64,000 nucleotides of DNA, taken from positions 1,054,001-1,118,000 of the forward strand of contig JALECJ010000256.1 in NCBI GenBank assembly GCA_023515745.1, read 5' to 3'. Below, piece after piece: positions 20,731 to 32,215 of the stretch; position 1 is the stretch's first letter, and every line of letters begins with the position of its first letter. The DNA is from Amoeboaphelidium protococcarum. Lineage: Eukaryota; Aphelidiomycota; Aphelidea. The notes beneath the pieces were generated by a model. It made no database searches and was not told the origin of the DNA. It was given only the letters and a program-made list of their open reading frames with translations. The translations under genes were made by a program, and so were the position numbers.

Positions 20731-23163
20731 ATGTCTGGCAGGAAGCGTTCTAGAGCAGTGTAGAGTGACTCGTAGCCATCTGGAGGTGGTATCACCACCT
20801 CCAACAGTAGTACTGGCATCCCAGCCGTTGATGAGTGTGCTGGTGTTGGCAGTAGTGTCGGCGTATCCGCCTCCTCAAGTTCTGGTCTGGCTGGGTGCGA
20901 GGCTGAAACAAGTGTTGTTAGCATGAATCAAACTGCTGATATCACTTCACAAAGTTCTGCTCAAGTCAGTGCTGCTTTCAATAGGTAGCTGGAGAATGAA
21001 GATGAAGATGACGACGACGATTACGACTCTGATGATGGTCTGGATGATGAGCAGTTGGCGAAGAAGGTGAAGAGACGCAAGAAGTCGGAGAACAGCCATG
21101 TGTATCGCATTGAAGCGGCGTACAAGTATAAGCTGGATGAAGGCATTGAAGAGACGTTGAAGCTGCTGAGGTTGACTCGATCCGACGTATCTGTGCCACT
21201 CACTGGCGGTAGGCCTTTGGCTGTGAATAGTATGTAAGCCTACTAGAAGCATTACAGAGGATTGCGGTACTTTTTTGCGCTAATTGGTGACTACAGCTCG
21301 AGTTTAATGCTGCTTCCTAACCCCCCGCAGTACACACCGTCAATGAACGCCAAGAGCATCATTTTGTTTATCAAGTTCAAGCGTAATGAGAAGGGTTCTT
21401 TGCTAAAAGACGAGAATGGCAACGCTGTGAAATGTGTCTATGGGCACGATATCAAGTGCTAGGGTGGTTGGAATATGCCACAGAATGTTGACCAGTTGTT
21501 ATCGGCTGTCTCTGTGCTGCATGATAGTCGTAATTAGAGGGGGGAGTACAGAGATATCTGCGAAGAGTGCATCCAACGTTCTGAGCGTGGTGATAGATCT
21601 GGCTGTCGGTTCCATCCGATGGCTCCTCGTATTTGGCTGGGTGGAGATCCAAAGAATTCTTCCCTCATGACTAACATGTAGAGATTGAACTCCCGCGATG
21701 GATGCAGCTACGTGTCCGAAGGCAGCTAGCCGCTCACACCTTGGGAATTACTACGTCTCCGCGAGTATTTCATCTCGAAAAATGATGCGAAGTCATTCAT
21801 GATGTGGACGATGATTATCGTTAGTATCAAGCTATTTCTGCGCAATGATGAAGTCACCGATTTGAAAATTCATGATCCTAGGCTGGAAAATTGTCTCAAC
21901 AAGGATCTTGCGACCTTTCAAAGTGATGGCAGTATATCTTCCCTTGCTTTCTACATTAAAGGCAAGTCTGATCGTGTTAGAGTGTGCTTGACTCTTTGGA
22001 CGGATTATGATGTGCCCGAATTGTGCCCGGTTCGTGCGCTTTTGACGTGGATTTTTATTTCTGGGATTAGAACTGGATTCTTGTTCCCTCAAGAGAGTAC
22101 ACTGGATGCTGTGAAGCAAGTTGGGCATGCGGCGTACAACATCTCTTACGTATCTTATCATAGGCAGTATCAGAAAGCTTGTAAGATTGCTACCGGCAAT
22201 CCCGATGGTAAATTTGGTACGCACACTAGTAGGAAGACTGGCTATTTGCTTGCTGTTTGGGGAATGGGATCAGAGATTGACATCACTAAGAGTGCGCGAC
22301 ACGCTTCGTCCGCTAATGCCGCATTGTATAAGAAGGATGCTAGCTATTTGCTAGAATTAGCGAAGACTAGACGTTTGGACGTGTCTTCCGTGGTAAGCAA
22401 ATTCAGATCAGCCTACTGTGAGTAGCTATAGATGGCTCGCAGTCTGAATGCTGCCCATTCTAGAGGCAATTTTTGTCTGCAGCAGGTGAGTCAAGAGATT
22501 GTTCGTAGCTTATGTGGATTATCTGATGTTGATGCAGTTGGTGGACCTAGAGTGATTTACGATGCACTTCTCCAGTTGCAGAAGAAAGAGACTGTGCTGC
22601 AGCTTATTGAGGCAAAGTTGAAAGAAATTGCACCTAATGCCACTCCGGAGGAGATTAATGAGCTGCGTAGGATGCTTGAGCTTTATGCGAATGGATTGAT
22701 TGCTGCCACTCAATCAGCTAAGTTGAAGTAGCCAAAATCTACTCTGACTTCTCAATAATCTTCTTCCAGATAGTTACGTGAACAAGCTGCGGTTCACTCT
22801 GATGATGAACTCTATGAATCCGATGAAGAAGACACTGACGTAGCTGATGTTGTACCTGCCATCACAGCTGTTCAGTAGGATGAAGTTGTGAATGATATGC
22901 CTGGGAGAGAGAAAGTGAGAAAAGCGAAGACTGCCATGGCGAAGTTGGAGGCCATTCTTGCAGTGGATGATCCTGGCTCAACCGTCGGGTTATCAGCTGG
23001 CGCCAAATCATTCTACGTGAAGCAATACTGCCCGATCATGAAATGTCTGAGAAAGCACTTTGGCGGTGATTTGGATAAGTTCATCGCACATTGGGGGAAC
23101 TTCAAACCAACTAGCTTCAAGACAAACAATTGCTCTGGTACCATGGATGAGTGTAGTATTTGA
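20731..23163 (+). CDS. Crypton-type tyrosine recombinase
   Basis: 810 aa, ATG 20731 to TGA 23161-23163, in one frame with scattered TAA/TAG as Gln. The N-terminal 100 residues are Ser/Gly-rich, then acidic (EDEDDDDDYDSDD) and basic (KKVKRRKK, likely nuclear signal). A CxxC/HxC cluster (CEECIQRSERGD, GCRFHP) follows near residue 290. The catalytic domain at about 350-560 has the tyrosine recombinase set: Arg in LFLRNDEV (about 371), Lys in YIKGKSDR, His-x-x-Arg in GTHTSRKTG (about 498), a second His in SARHASSANAAL and Tyr in ALYKKD (about 530). The C-terminal extension includes a helical region and ends with KSFYVKQYCPIMKCL. The enzyme would cut and rejoin DNA through a Tyr intermediate. All catalytic residues are present, so recent activity is plausible. 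Confidence 0.75.
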
Positions 23164-23324
23164 ACAAGACAGATAATATGGAGACTGAGATTGAAAGTGG
23201 ATTTAATACAAAAAGTTTAATGCAAAATCATTGAGGATTTGTTTGAAACAACTGACTTGTCTGTTTTCTGCGAGATCACCGTCGCGCGCTCGATCGCTCG
23301 CGCATTCTTCCAACGTCAACCTTA

Positions 23325-23350
23325 ACGGTTTCCGTTTTTGCACTTTGCAC
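23325..23350 (+). repeat. Right copy of the flanking motif
   Basis: CGGTTTCCGTTTTTGCACTT and the following TGCAC, in the same orientation as the 20660-20682 motif. It marks the candidate 3' end of the Crypton-like element. Confidence 0.35.
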
Positions 23351-23578
23351 TTTTAACAATAAGAGCATTTTATTCTCTACCTTTATATACGCATACCGTA
23401 CATCCGAAATGTTTAAATACGTTCTGGTATTCAATTAAACAATCATAAGTGGCGGAGCGCGACTTGGATTTTTATCAGATGTGAAGGTGCAGCCAAACAA
23501 CGTCATAAACAGTAAAATTGAATTGGTGCTTTTCTTAGGGAGGGTCAAAGGTGCCTACAAAAATTGGGAGGACTTGTC

Positions 23579-23730
23579 TTTTTAAAACAATCAATCAAAT
23601 GTCTTTTTAAACTATCAATCAAAACTATAACAAATAATAATAAAACAATCATGAAAGTAGTGTATTTAAAGTAGTGTATTTTTAAACCATCAATCAAAAC
23701 TATAAACAAATAATAATGAAACAATTCAAC
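23579..23730. repeat. Imperfect tandem repeat, unit about 75 bp
   Basis: The unit TTTTTAAACTATCAATCAAA followed by ACTATAACAAATAATAAT occurs at 23604 and again at 23679 with few changes. A partial copy starts at 23579. The array lies just 3' of the GH10 gene and overlaps its stop region by a few bases. Confidence 0.75.
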
Positions 23731-24925
23731 CCTTCCTAACACTTCTTTTTTAAACCTTTTTTCTAGTACCAGTAGCACTATTAGTGACAGTGGCAGTCGT
23801 GGTTGAAGTAGCACTATTAGTGACAGTGCCAGAAGTGGTTGAAGTAGCAGTATTAGTGACAGCGCCAGGAGCATGAGTGTTGTACTGACGAGCAGGGATG
23901 CTTTGCAAACCAGCAAGATAATTCAACATGGCAGTATACGCTGGTTTCTCAGTGTAATTTCCATTAACAATCGTTCCGGAAAAGATATTTGGCTGCAGTG
24001 TCGGCAACCAAGTTATAGCATCAGTGACGCCCCACATAACAAATGAAGTGCAGCGGGGAGTCTCGACACATGCTTGAAGGAAAGCCAAGTAAACTTCAGC
24101 TTGACGATTTAGGTTGCATGTTGCTGGACAGGCTACATCAAGCTCAGTAATTTGCACTTCCAAACCACGAGCAACATACGGAGCAAAGGCGTCAATAACC
24201 GTTTGTTTCGTAATTGGCTGGGCAACGTCAACATGGCACTGAAAACCAACACCATCAAGTGGCACATCGCGAGATTGCAAGTAATCGATCAAGTTGAGCT
24301 GGTTGCGCGACTGACCCCAATATGAGAAGTGGTTGCTATAATCGTTATAAAACAATCTAGCAGACGGGTTAACGGCACGCGCAGTCCTGAGAGAAAGTTC
24401 AACAAAGTCAGGATTGTTTTGATACAATGGCTCCTGGCGCCACATAACGCCACCATTAGAATCCCAAGCATCGGCAAGAGCCTCGTTTACAATGTCGTAA
24501 ACATCAATTTTACCCTTGTAATAGTTCATCACAGTGGTAATGTGGCTGATAATAGCAGAGCGTTAGTTAGCAGCATTCAAAGCAGTAAACCAGGTTGGCA
24601 GATCATTATACCAAATAGCAGCATGAAAACGGAAATCCGCCCCAGCATTACGAGAAAGGTTGTACGCTCTGTCACAGTCGCTAAAGTCGTAGGTAGCCTG
24701 ATTTGGGCGGATGTTTGTCATTTTGCATTCGTTTTCGGCAACTTGGACGTTGTATTCAGTATTCAAACGATAAGCATACGCTGGGATGGCGAATTGTGCG
24801 CCATCGCCCCAACCGTTTGATGCAGCGCCAATCTACAGACCAAGACGGTTTCCGTGAGCTTTTAGCTGGGCAAAGCTAGTCCCCACGATAGAAGCCAAAA
24901 TAAGTAACAAGTTCTATGCGTTCAT
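23726..24925 (-). CDS. Secreted GH10 endo-1,4-beta-xylanase
   Basis: 399 aa on the minus strand, ATG 24923-24925 to TGA 23726-23728. The signal peptide (LLLILASIVGTSFA) is followed directly by the GH10 barrel: FGNECKMTN-like segment written as AENECKMTNIRP, FRFHAAIWYNDLPTWF, VYDIVNEALAD with the acid/base Glu, GVGFQCHVD, LEVQITELDVA with the nucleophile Glu, and FVMWGVTDAITWLP. The C-terminal 60 residues are Ala/Thr/Ser/Val repeats (TVTNSATSTTT), a probable glycosylated linker with no carbohydrate-binding module. GH10 enzymes cleave beta-1,4-xylan backbones. Nearly all Gln codons in the catalytic part are CAA/CAG rather than TAA/TAG, unlike neighbours, which may reflect high expression or recent acquisition. 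Confidence 0.92.
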
Positions 24926-25012
24926 TAATAACAATAAATAAATGTAAATGTTTTTGGAAGAAAAAGAGAGTCGGCGAGCTGAATGCTTTTATCTCCCTCC
25001 CATTTCTGTGCG

Positions 25013-25198
25013 ACAGTAATTTAAAATATAACGAATCATAAGCGGACTTTGTTAACAAAGCGAATCAAATCTCGTAAAATCCTTCTAAATGGAACATTCT
25101 GTGCGACAGTAATTAAAAATATAGCGAATCATTGCGGACTTAGTTATCAAAGCGAATCAAACCTCGTAAAATCCTTCTAAATGGAACATTCTGTGCGG
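25013..25198. repeat. Direct repeats upstream of the GH10 gene
   Basis: TTCTGTGCGACAGTAAT begins at about 25014 and again at 25097, and a truncated third copy (TTCTGTGCGG) occurs at 25189. Between them CGAATCA, AGCGAATCAAA, CTCGTAAAATCCTTCTAAAT and GGAACATT are repeated in order, giving two units of roughly 85-90 bp. They lie 90-270 bp upstream of the xylanase start and may hold regulatory sites. Confidence 0.75.
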
Positions 25199-25371
25199 AA
25201 ATACAATCGATTGTTATAAAAAAATTCCCCATGAATTTCTGTGTTAAAACGAGGGGCTTAAAAGGTTTCGCCATTCCAATTCTACCTATGAGATTGAAAC
25301 TAATATTCCACTGTTCTTGCACATTTCATTTCTTTTTCACAGATTTTATAACGTCTGTAAATACTAACAAG

Positions 25372-26226
25372 ATGCTTCATGGTCCTAAGTTTAAAAGTGA
25401 ATAAGAGATCATAAACATTCGAGTCAACTCTGATATTGACAGCTACATTAGTGAAAGCGATGTTGAATTCTAGGTCTCTGTAGAGTCACTCGAATTACCG
25501 GAGGAAATCAATGTGGAGGAAAATTTAAACTAATTAATGAGTGCGAAGCTGCAAGCTAATCGCGTGCATCTTGATGAAGAAGCTGGTGTGTGGCAGTTCG
25601 TTGAGTCACCTAATGCTACGCTTGGTGATATTTAGATTGTAAAAAAGCCTACTGCCTCCGCAATGATGCACCTGGTTTTGAATCCTTTTATTTACAGAAG
25701 CCTGCAGCCTATAGACTCTCTTGACGCGTTGGCCGCTATCGTTGGTGCTCCATCAAATTGGCTTGATATTGTAAATTAGAAAGTAATGAGTAATCCTAGA
25801 GTTTTACGACTTTATCGCGAACTCGTTAGTTTAAATTTGTCCGGAAGCGAAAGTATAATATAAGATTCGTTTGATGCTCTTGTGGTGTAAGTTGGTTCTG
25901 TTAGAATAATCAAAATAGAATTAATAAAAGTCAATTTGGAAAGTAATGAGAATGCCCTCACATAAATCGAGAATTGTTCTATGGAGACATGGGAAAGATC
26001 ACTTGGGGCCATCAATCTTATAAGATTTACCATTGCGTGTTCAAAGAGTATTAAGGACAAGAGTTGGTAGTTCATGATGGTAAAAAGTAGGTAAATATCT
26101 GAAACGCACTGTAGTCCCTCATGCTACTTCACTAGGTCTTTCATTGTAGAGTTCCCGGCGCCAAAGTCCAAATACCCAGTGCATCGTAGACTCGATATCC
26201 AAGGCTGTAAATAGATCGCTTCCTGA
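25372..26226 (+). CDS. Hypothetical protein
   Basis: 284 aa in the TAA/TAG=Gln code, ATG 25372 to TGA 26224-26226. Acidic N-terminus (SDIDSYISESDVEF), then a mixed alpha/beta-looking middle with SNWLDIVNQKV, RVLRLYRELVSLNLS and RSLGAINLIRFTIAC. No family recognised and no membrane helix. The last 37 codons overlap the minus-strand gene at 26116-27027, so the natural end may be earlier through an undetected intron, or the 3' ends may truly overlap. Confidence 0.5.
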
Positions 26227-27027
26227 TGTGTACATACAGCGAAAGAGATCTTTACAATGGTCCAACATCGCTTGTGCCACTTCAGCCGTGTTTTCAGGGG
26301 GAACATCGCTGTCCCAAATGGCACGCATCCTCTGCGCCAACCACTCGGGATGTCCACCATCGCATTTCCCACTACAGACATCCAAGACCCAGCTACGTCC
26401 GTCGCTTTGACAGAAAAGTATTTACCTATACTTTGACCAATTCAGAAGCAGGAGATTCAGCTCTACGTAACCAGCCACAACACTCTTTCTGCTTCCCAAA
26501 TAGCCCAACGCTCCTGAAAGCTGAATCGGATAGCCATAGCTACATTCCCATGATCTTATATTGTACCGTTCCCTCTCTATGAGAGAACTTTTGTCGGTAG
26601 ATTCAAACTCGGTAATGGCGTCATGAAGACATCGCGCAAAATGTCCGACAACAGAGAGCCCAGCCTCGTCAACCAAGAGCCGCTTCTTACTCGGATCTTT
26701 CGGGTGATATTCATATTTGAGGACTTTGTCCAGAGCATTCCACGGAATTCGATGTTCCAGATGCATGATTGTGATAACTTTGAGGAAATTACAAACTGTC
26801 ACTGCGATAAATAGAAAGAACGGATGCGCCAAAGCAAAATCGCTCCTTACTTCTAAAAGACATCCTCGTCCGCCAAGTTTCTGAGCTCGCCGAAAACTTA
26901 TCGAAAAGTCGAGCTTATCGCGCAAAGTTCGTCGCCCAAGTTTATTGGTTCTGCTGTGAATATGGCTAGAGTTGTACCTGGTAATGATAGTCCGGCTCCC
27001 ATGAAGCGCACTCAGAACGAGGGACAT
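26116..27027 (-). CDS. Hypothetical protein
   Basis: 303 aa on the minus strand, ATG 27025-27027 to TGA 26116-26118. One TAA read as Gln joins two long open halves. The first about 85 residues are basic and then hydrophobic (FFLFIAVTVCNFLKVI). The remainder looks globular: RIPWNALDKVLKYEYHP, LVDEAGLSVVGHFARCLHDA, SDGRSWVLDVCSG, WLAQRMRAIWDSDVPPEN and STMHWVFGLWRREL. The real start may be the later ATG at 26766-26768 (MHLEHR), giving a soluble protein. Rich in Trp/Cys/His; no family recognised. Its 3' end overlaps the convergent gene at 25372-26226. Confidence 0.5.
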
Positions 27028-27970
27028 ATCACGAAGAACTCTCTGGATTTACACACGGAGCCGTTGGAATTGACTGGCGATCGACGCCGAAATCGCCCGA
27101 TTCCGATGCTCACGATAAAGGCGTGCCAATCAAATCTAAATCTTCTTGCCGCACAGTCGAAACAATGACAACTAAGGATATTGGAGGTATTGAAAAACTC
27201 TCCAATATTTTCAAGAATATCTGCAACAGTGCATTGTACCATTTTATTGATCTTAGTCGCTAATAATTAAGATGGAAGTTTGAAACAATCGAGTGTAGAA
27301 CTGAAACCGTGTTGACGCGTTTCAGTCACTCACTCACTCACTTTATCACACAAGAGTTGAAACAACTGTAAATATACTTGTTATATCTCATATTCACTAC
27401 ACTCTCTTATATTATTCTTAACATCCGACCGCTTATTGGGACACCAGTGACTGGCAGTTGATTGTGGATGATTGGATCTCATTTCTGCTTGTGGTCTACA
27501 ACTACTGTTCCCCATTATGACTCTGTTGCAGTTTGACTGATGTTGAAAATGCTGATTTCATCGAGAGAAGTTTTTCAGATTCTGGAGCATTGTTTGATGG
27601 TAGAGTCACGCGTCAATATATAGCATAGGCTGTAGTGACGGTTTTTAAAGAGAATATTCGAGAGTGATGCTTACACTGTTTGTGAGTTGAAGGCATTACT
27701 TATACTATGCATCTACCCTCCACTACGTAAAAATCATCTGGTCTCCACTAAGAATCAGTGATCCAACTTTGTTAATGAATAGTAGATGATCAAGAATTTG
27801 GTTTTCTCAAGCCATTGCATTGGCTGATTGTCATCCAGTGTGGTGCTGTATATTCCATCTCCTGCGGCTCATTCGATAGTGATAGATCAAATATTTCTTG
27901 CAATGTATATTAATATTAAAAACCATCATTTATTTAAAACTCAAAATATATCATTATAATCGCTACACAC
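27028..27970. other. About 0.9 kb, only gene fragments
   Basis: Short frameshifted openings such as DFIERSFSDSGALFDG (about 27560) and CELKALLILCIYPPL (about 27680) read like decayed coding sequence, but no family can be named. The right end is the 3' flank of the glycoside-hydrolase-like gene. Confidence 0.35.
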
Positions 27971-29296
27971 TCATCCTTAACGGACTGCTTAGTTGTGCTT
28001 TTTCACAAGCTGCACCATATCTTCATCATAGAAGTTTTTAGTGCTAATTCCCTGAAAGTCGTACGATCCCAGATTCCAAGTGAAGACTCCAGATACCTTG
28101 TACTGTGCGCCTGGAGCATTTCCACTGAGGTACTTCGCCGTCTGCTCATAGTAGTATTTACGATAATCATTGACATCTTTATTCTCCCACGGGTTGATCG
28201 AATGATTGAATACGGTAAAGAACGGATATCTTGCAGCCATGGTTGCATTCGCTGCAGTTTCATTGCCATGCTGGGACTGTCCTCCACCAACGCCATATTC
28301 AAAGAAGTAGAATTGCTTTCCTTTGGCAATCAACGCCTTGGTATCAACACCAAACAGCTTTGACTCTTCATCGAATTGGTAGGCGGCAGCTTCCAAATCG
28401 CGAGTCTCAAAGTTAGGAGTCAGGCTCGGGTACGAAGATATGCCAAAGAAATCCAAGCGGTCATAAAGAGCAGCAATAGCTTCGTTATCGTAATTTGCAG
28501 CAATTTGACCAAAATCTTCCTTAAATTTTGTTAAATACAATCCAGTTTCAACAATGTCAACATGCAGACAATGACACAACTTGTTAAAATTAGTGTTTGC
28601 ACCAATGTAGACATTACTTAAGCCTTCGAAATCTTCATCCTTTAACTTATTAGCAAAAGCCAGCCATTCTTTAGGCTTAGCGTACAAACACGCAGACATT
28701 TCTCCTTACATACCAAACCAGACTTTAGTATCAGGCTTACTGGATATAGCTCTCTTGACAGCATTAGCAAGTGGTTGCAGATAGGCATCATAATAACTTA
28801 ACCCACCGTGTTTCTCTTCAGGACTAAAGACTAACCCGTTTCTCCACAAGCTTTTCTAACCGCCATCATCCAAATGAGGGGTCAACGCGAGATTAAAGCC
28901 TTTCTCAACAGCTCTTGAAAAACACTTTGTCAAGTTGTCTTCCAGCTATTGGACTTGTTCTTTAGAGATCTCTGGGCAAGCAGTGCCAGCTTTGTCTGTA
29001 GCAAAATAGCAATAATGCGTTACATGGGATTGCGTTTCCCAGGATAAGTCTTTGGAATCATCCCACCAGTAGAAAGTTGGGACAAATAGCAAGACATCAG
29101 AGTTACTGCTTTCTGCTGCACGATCGACAAAGTTCAAACAAGTGTTAATATCAGTAAACATTTCGTGTTTGAAGGTGATGATAGCAGAGGAGATAGGGGC
29201 ATGAGATTAGACGCCTGTGTTAGTAGGCTGAGCATTCACCAAACCGGCAGACAAGGCGACGATAGTGTGGGCAATCAATTCTAAATTTAATTTCAT
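27971..29296 (-). CDS. Secreted TIM-barrel glycoside-hydrolase-like protein
   Basis: 441 aa on the minus strand, ATG 29294-29296 to TGA 27971-27973. Signal peptide AHTIVALSAGLVNAQ. The barrel-like body shows alternating strands and helices: VLLFVPTFYWWDD, FNLALTPHLDDGG, KVWFGMQGEMSACLY with a candidate acid/base Glu, LDFFGISSYPSL, FYFFEYGVGGGQ with a candidate nucleophile Glu, and VSGVFTWNLGSYDFQG. Strand-end Glu positions and the GISSYP motif resemble clan GH-A enzymes (GH5/GH53/GH113 type); the exact family is not determined. Gln codons are mainly CAA/CAG, as in the GH10 xylanase, and both are secreted and on the minus strand 3 kb apart. Role inferred: degradation of wall polysaccharide. 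Confidence 0.7.
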
Positions 29297-30295
29297 TTTT
29301 ATTATATAATTGTTAAGAGGAAGAGATCGAGTAGCTTGATATTATTGAAGTCGATCGGTTACATGCTTATATCGAAATCGACGAATAAGGAGGTCAGATG
29401 GAGTCACTTGCGTAGCATGTGACTTCAGCAGTCCAAATTCGAAAGGATCTCATCTATCATTGGATTATCGATTTAAATTGAAATTCAATGAAACGTTAGA
29501 AAACGCGTGACTGTTTGATTGTGATTGGCTAGAACAGATGTAACCGCGCGGTTAACAGATACACTCAGCCCAATTCTTAATTAATCCATACTTGAAGCAT
29601 CTGCCATCAACACAACCTTTGGCAGCGATCCACTAACTCTTCTCGGCACCTCATTAGCCAACTAGACAAGAACTCGCAAAGGACCATTACCTAATGGATG
29701 GTTCGCGTAGAGGCGTAGTGGTAACGGCCTTGGGGCGATGATGGCATCGATCTTTGTAATCACCCCATCTCTCATTCCGCTGCTTACTATCACATGCGCT
29801 TTCTCCACAAGTACGTCCGATCTAGAAAATTTGACTTCAGATGACTGACAAAGTTGACGTTTAGCATCAATACGTAACTTGTTGTTTCAAGCAGCAAGAG
29901 AAACTATATCGCATTAACGGCGGTTTATTGCTGCGGGATGCATGAGAATGGAGCCCAAAAAAATAAAAATGGACTTTATAGGCACTCCGACGAGTTGAGT
30001 GAGCAATATTATACTTTGTCTTATAATCCACAACCGCGGAACAGACCACATAGTGTTTACCGCGACGGGAGTGCAAATCTGTCCACATTTACTATATCCC
30101 ACTCATGCACACGTCCAAATGACACAAGCAGCCGATTTAACTCACAAATTAAACAAAGTAGGCGCATGTATCCAGAACATCGCCAAAATCAACTGGCATC
30201 ACCCGTTGCACGTTTTAATTAAATTTCACCATAACTATATATTTATTCTATCACACAAGACATATTACCCATCATCAGCGCTTTAAAATTTAATC
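29297..30295. other. 1 kb intergenic region
   Basis: Promoter side of the glycoside-hydrolase-like gene on the left. An open stretch on the plus strand from 29938 (MHENGAQKNKNGLY) has no TAA/TAG codons but no recognisable features, and I do not call it. No repeat or RNA gene seen. Confidence 0.35.
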
Positions 30296-32215
30296 TCACC
30301 AGTACATAGAAGCTAACAGTTGGTCCCGTCTAGCACGAACACGAGCGGCGTCTTCCTTCGTCAGTATCTGATCAACTTTCTATTCAGCAAGCTCATAATC
30401 AACCTTCGATTCTCGAAGGGCGTGCAGGTATTTAGCCAACCACGATAAATTACCAGGGAACATCCGAACAAAAGTAGCAGCAAGTTAGCCTCTTGATTAT
30501 TGTACATTCGGTAAATCTTTGTACTGAGCTAGCAAACATGCAACAAAACCGGGTTCAAGAGAATTTTGTGGTACTTCGAGAATCTTGGGAATTACTAAAT
30601 CCAGCATTTCATTACCGCCCAATATAGGCACAAATTCCCTAATCAATCTTTTTATCTTCTATTCTCCTACCTGACACCTGTCAATAGCAATATCCCCATT
30701 GCGTAATGACGGATCGAAAAGTTCATGAAGCGCGATATTCATTGAAGTATTCATTTGGTAGAAGATAACTGTAAACCATTGAGTCATGTATTAAACAGAG
30801 AATGGACCAAATAGCTCAAGTATCACCTTCATGGCATCAACCTTGTCCTGCTAGACAATTTCACTAATGACATATTCTGCAACGCGTTCCTAATAGTCCG
30901 TTCTTTCATTTAACAACACCGACACAGAAAGACACATACTATCGTTATTTACCTTATACAATACCATTTGGTTAAGTAGAATACTCAAAACTCCCCAGTT
31001 CGAATCATCAAATGCCTTCACAATCAAACCGAAATATAAATTGTCAACCATATCCAACTTTTCATAATGTCCTAGAAGAGCAATTAAGATAGCAGCTCGC
31101 TCCACGGTCATTTATCCCTATGCAAAAGCTTCAATGGAACTCTACAACTTATGAAAAGAATCTATTGGTATTATATTGGCCAAGGAACGCTCTAATCCTG
31201 AGTACAAAACTTCCTTTTCTTCATAATCTTCTGCATCCTCTTCATCTTCTTCGTAATCGCTATAATCATCTCCGCCTGAAATATCAAAATGCACTCCACC
31301 TATTGGCGTAACATAATTTAACAGCCCTTTGTACGCGATTGAGATGTCGCTGTAATACAATTAAGATTGAACAAAATCTAGCGCCAGATCCTTCGGTTCG
31401 AAAGACTTGTAACCTAATGCCTTCAAAAATTTACTCCCTGCATCAATGTAAAACCACGATCTATATAGGATTCCATCTTAATTTTCACGGCGGTGTAAAG
31501 AGTTTTTTAGTAACTGATCAACTAGACGCTATTGAAAGCGATCTGATAATCGACAATTGAAATACTTCTCCAACTTTGGACTAACTTCATTTAAATCAGC
31601 GGTTCGCTAACGAAAGTGTCCCTCAAACACTTCTAAATACAGCAAATCACCATAATTTTGAAGTATGCTGTAAATGTAGCCATACTTGGAAACAGTCCAA
31701 GACTTCAAGGAAGGAGCGGTGGTAAGTGAATGAGGCTATAAATACAAATCTACAATCTAGTAAACAAAATCTTCCCCATAGTAGTCTATAATCTCGTCAT
31801 GAACGTTCGCTGTCTCGCATCCAATATCATCTGAATGTAGTGAGCGTGTCTAGCTAGCGGATAAGTATTCCAAAAGAGCCTACCACCACACCGGATCATG
31901 ATGGCCCAATTCTCTCTAGCTTCTAACTTGAGTATACTATTGTAGAATAGGCGAGCTTTTAATGAATGGATGGAAGAAATAGAGATAATCTTGCTTATCT
32001 CTCAATTGCAAATACTTATGAAACTACAAGCGATAGGCTGTCAGGCAATGACCATAAAATGCCCAGTAGGTGTCTCGGACAAAACGCTTGTTAGTGACTA
32101 TGAAATTCTTCACACGTTTGTTGCATTAACATAGTGAACACAAATCTCTAACTTGCATATACTTGGCCAATGGTGAGTCTTGAAGCTCTAATACGGCATA
32201 AAACAAGGCGTCCAT
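30296..32215 (-). CDS. Large hypothetical protein
   Basis: 639 aa on the minus strand, ATG 32213-32215 to TGA 30296-30298, uninterrupted apart from many TAA/TAG read as Gln. The N-terminus (MDALFYAVLELQ, CNKRVKNFIVTNKRFVRDTYW) resembles the start of F-box/ankyrin-type or Mimivirus-like proteins. A strongly acidic stretch (DDYSDYEEDEEDAEDYEE) sits near residue 315. The C-terminal half is made of helical, repeat-like segments (AAILIALLGHYEKLDMVDN, NWGVLSILLNQMVLYK, VDAMKVILELFG). No catalytic motif. Helical solenoid architecture is likely; function unknown. Confidence 0.65.

Larger units (their letters stand above)
20660..23350 (+). mobile_element. Crypton-like tyrosine-recombinase transposon
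   Basis: An apparently intact single-gene element: an 810-aa tyrosine recombinase (20731-23163) flanked by short similar direct motifs at 20660 and 23325. There is no transposase of DDE type, no reverse transcriptase and no obvious terminal inverted repeats, which is the Crypton layout. Boundaries are tentative and rest only on the flanking motifs. Confidence 0.5.

Noticed and set aside
20607-21252. Minus-strand open frames across the acidic region of the recombinase gene
   Set aside because: Antisense shadows of the plus-strand recombinase, created by its biased Ser/Asp codons.
29690-29775. tRNA-like segment (GGCGTAGTGGTAACG, A-box-like)
   Set aside because: No matching B box or acceptor stem could be folded around it.
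29938-30220. Plus-strand open frame starting MHENGAQKNKN
   Set aside because: No TAA/TAG codons despite the local code, no recognisable domain, and it runs antisense into the 639-aa gene; support too weak.
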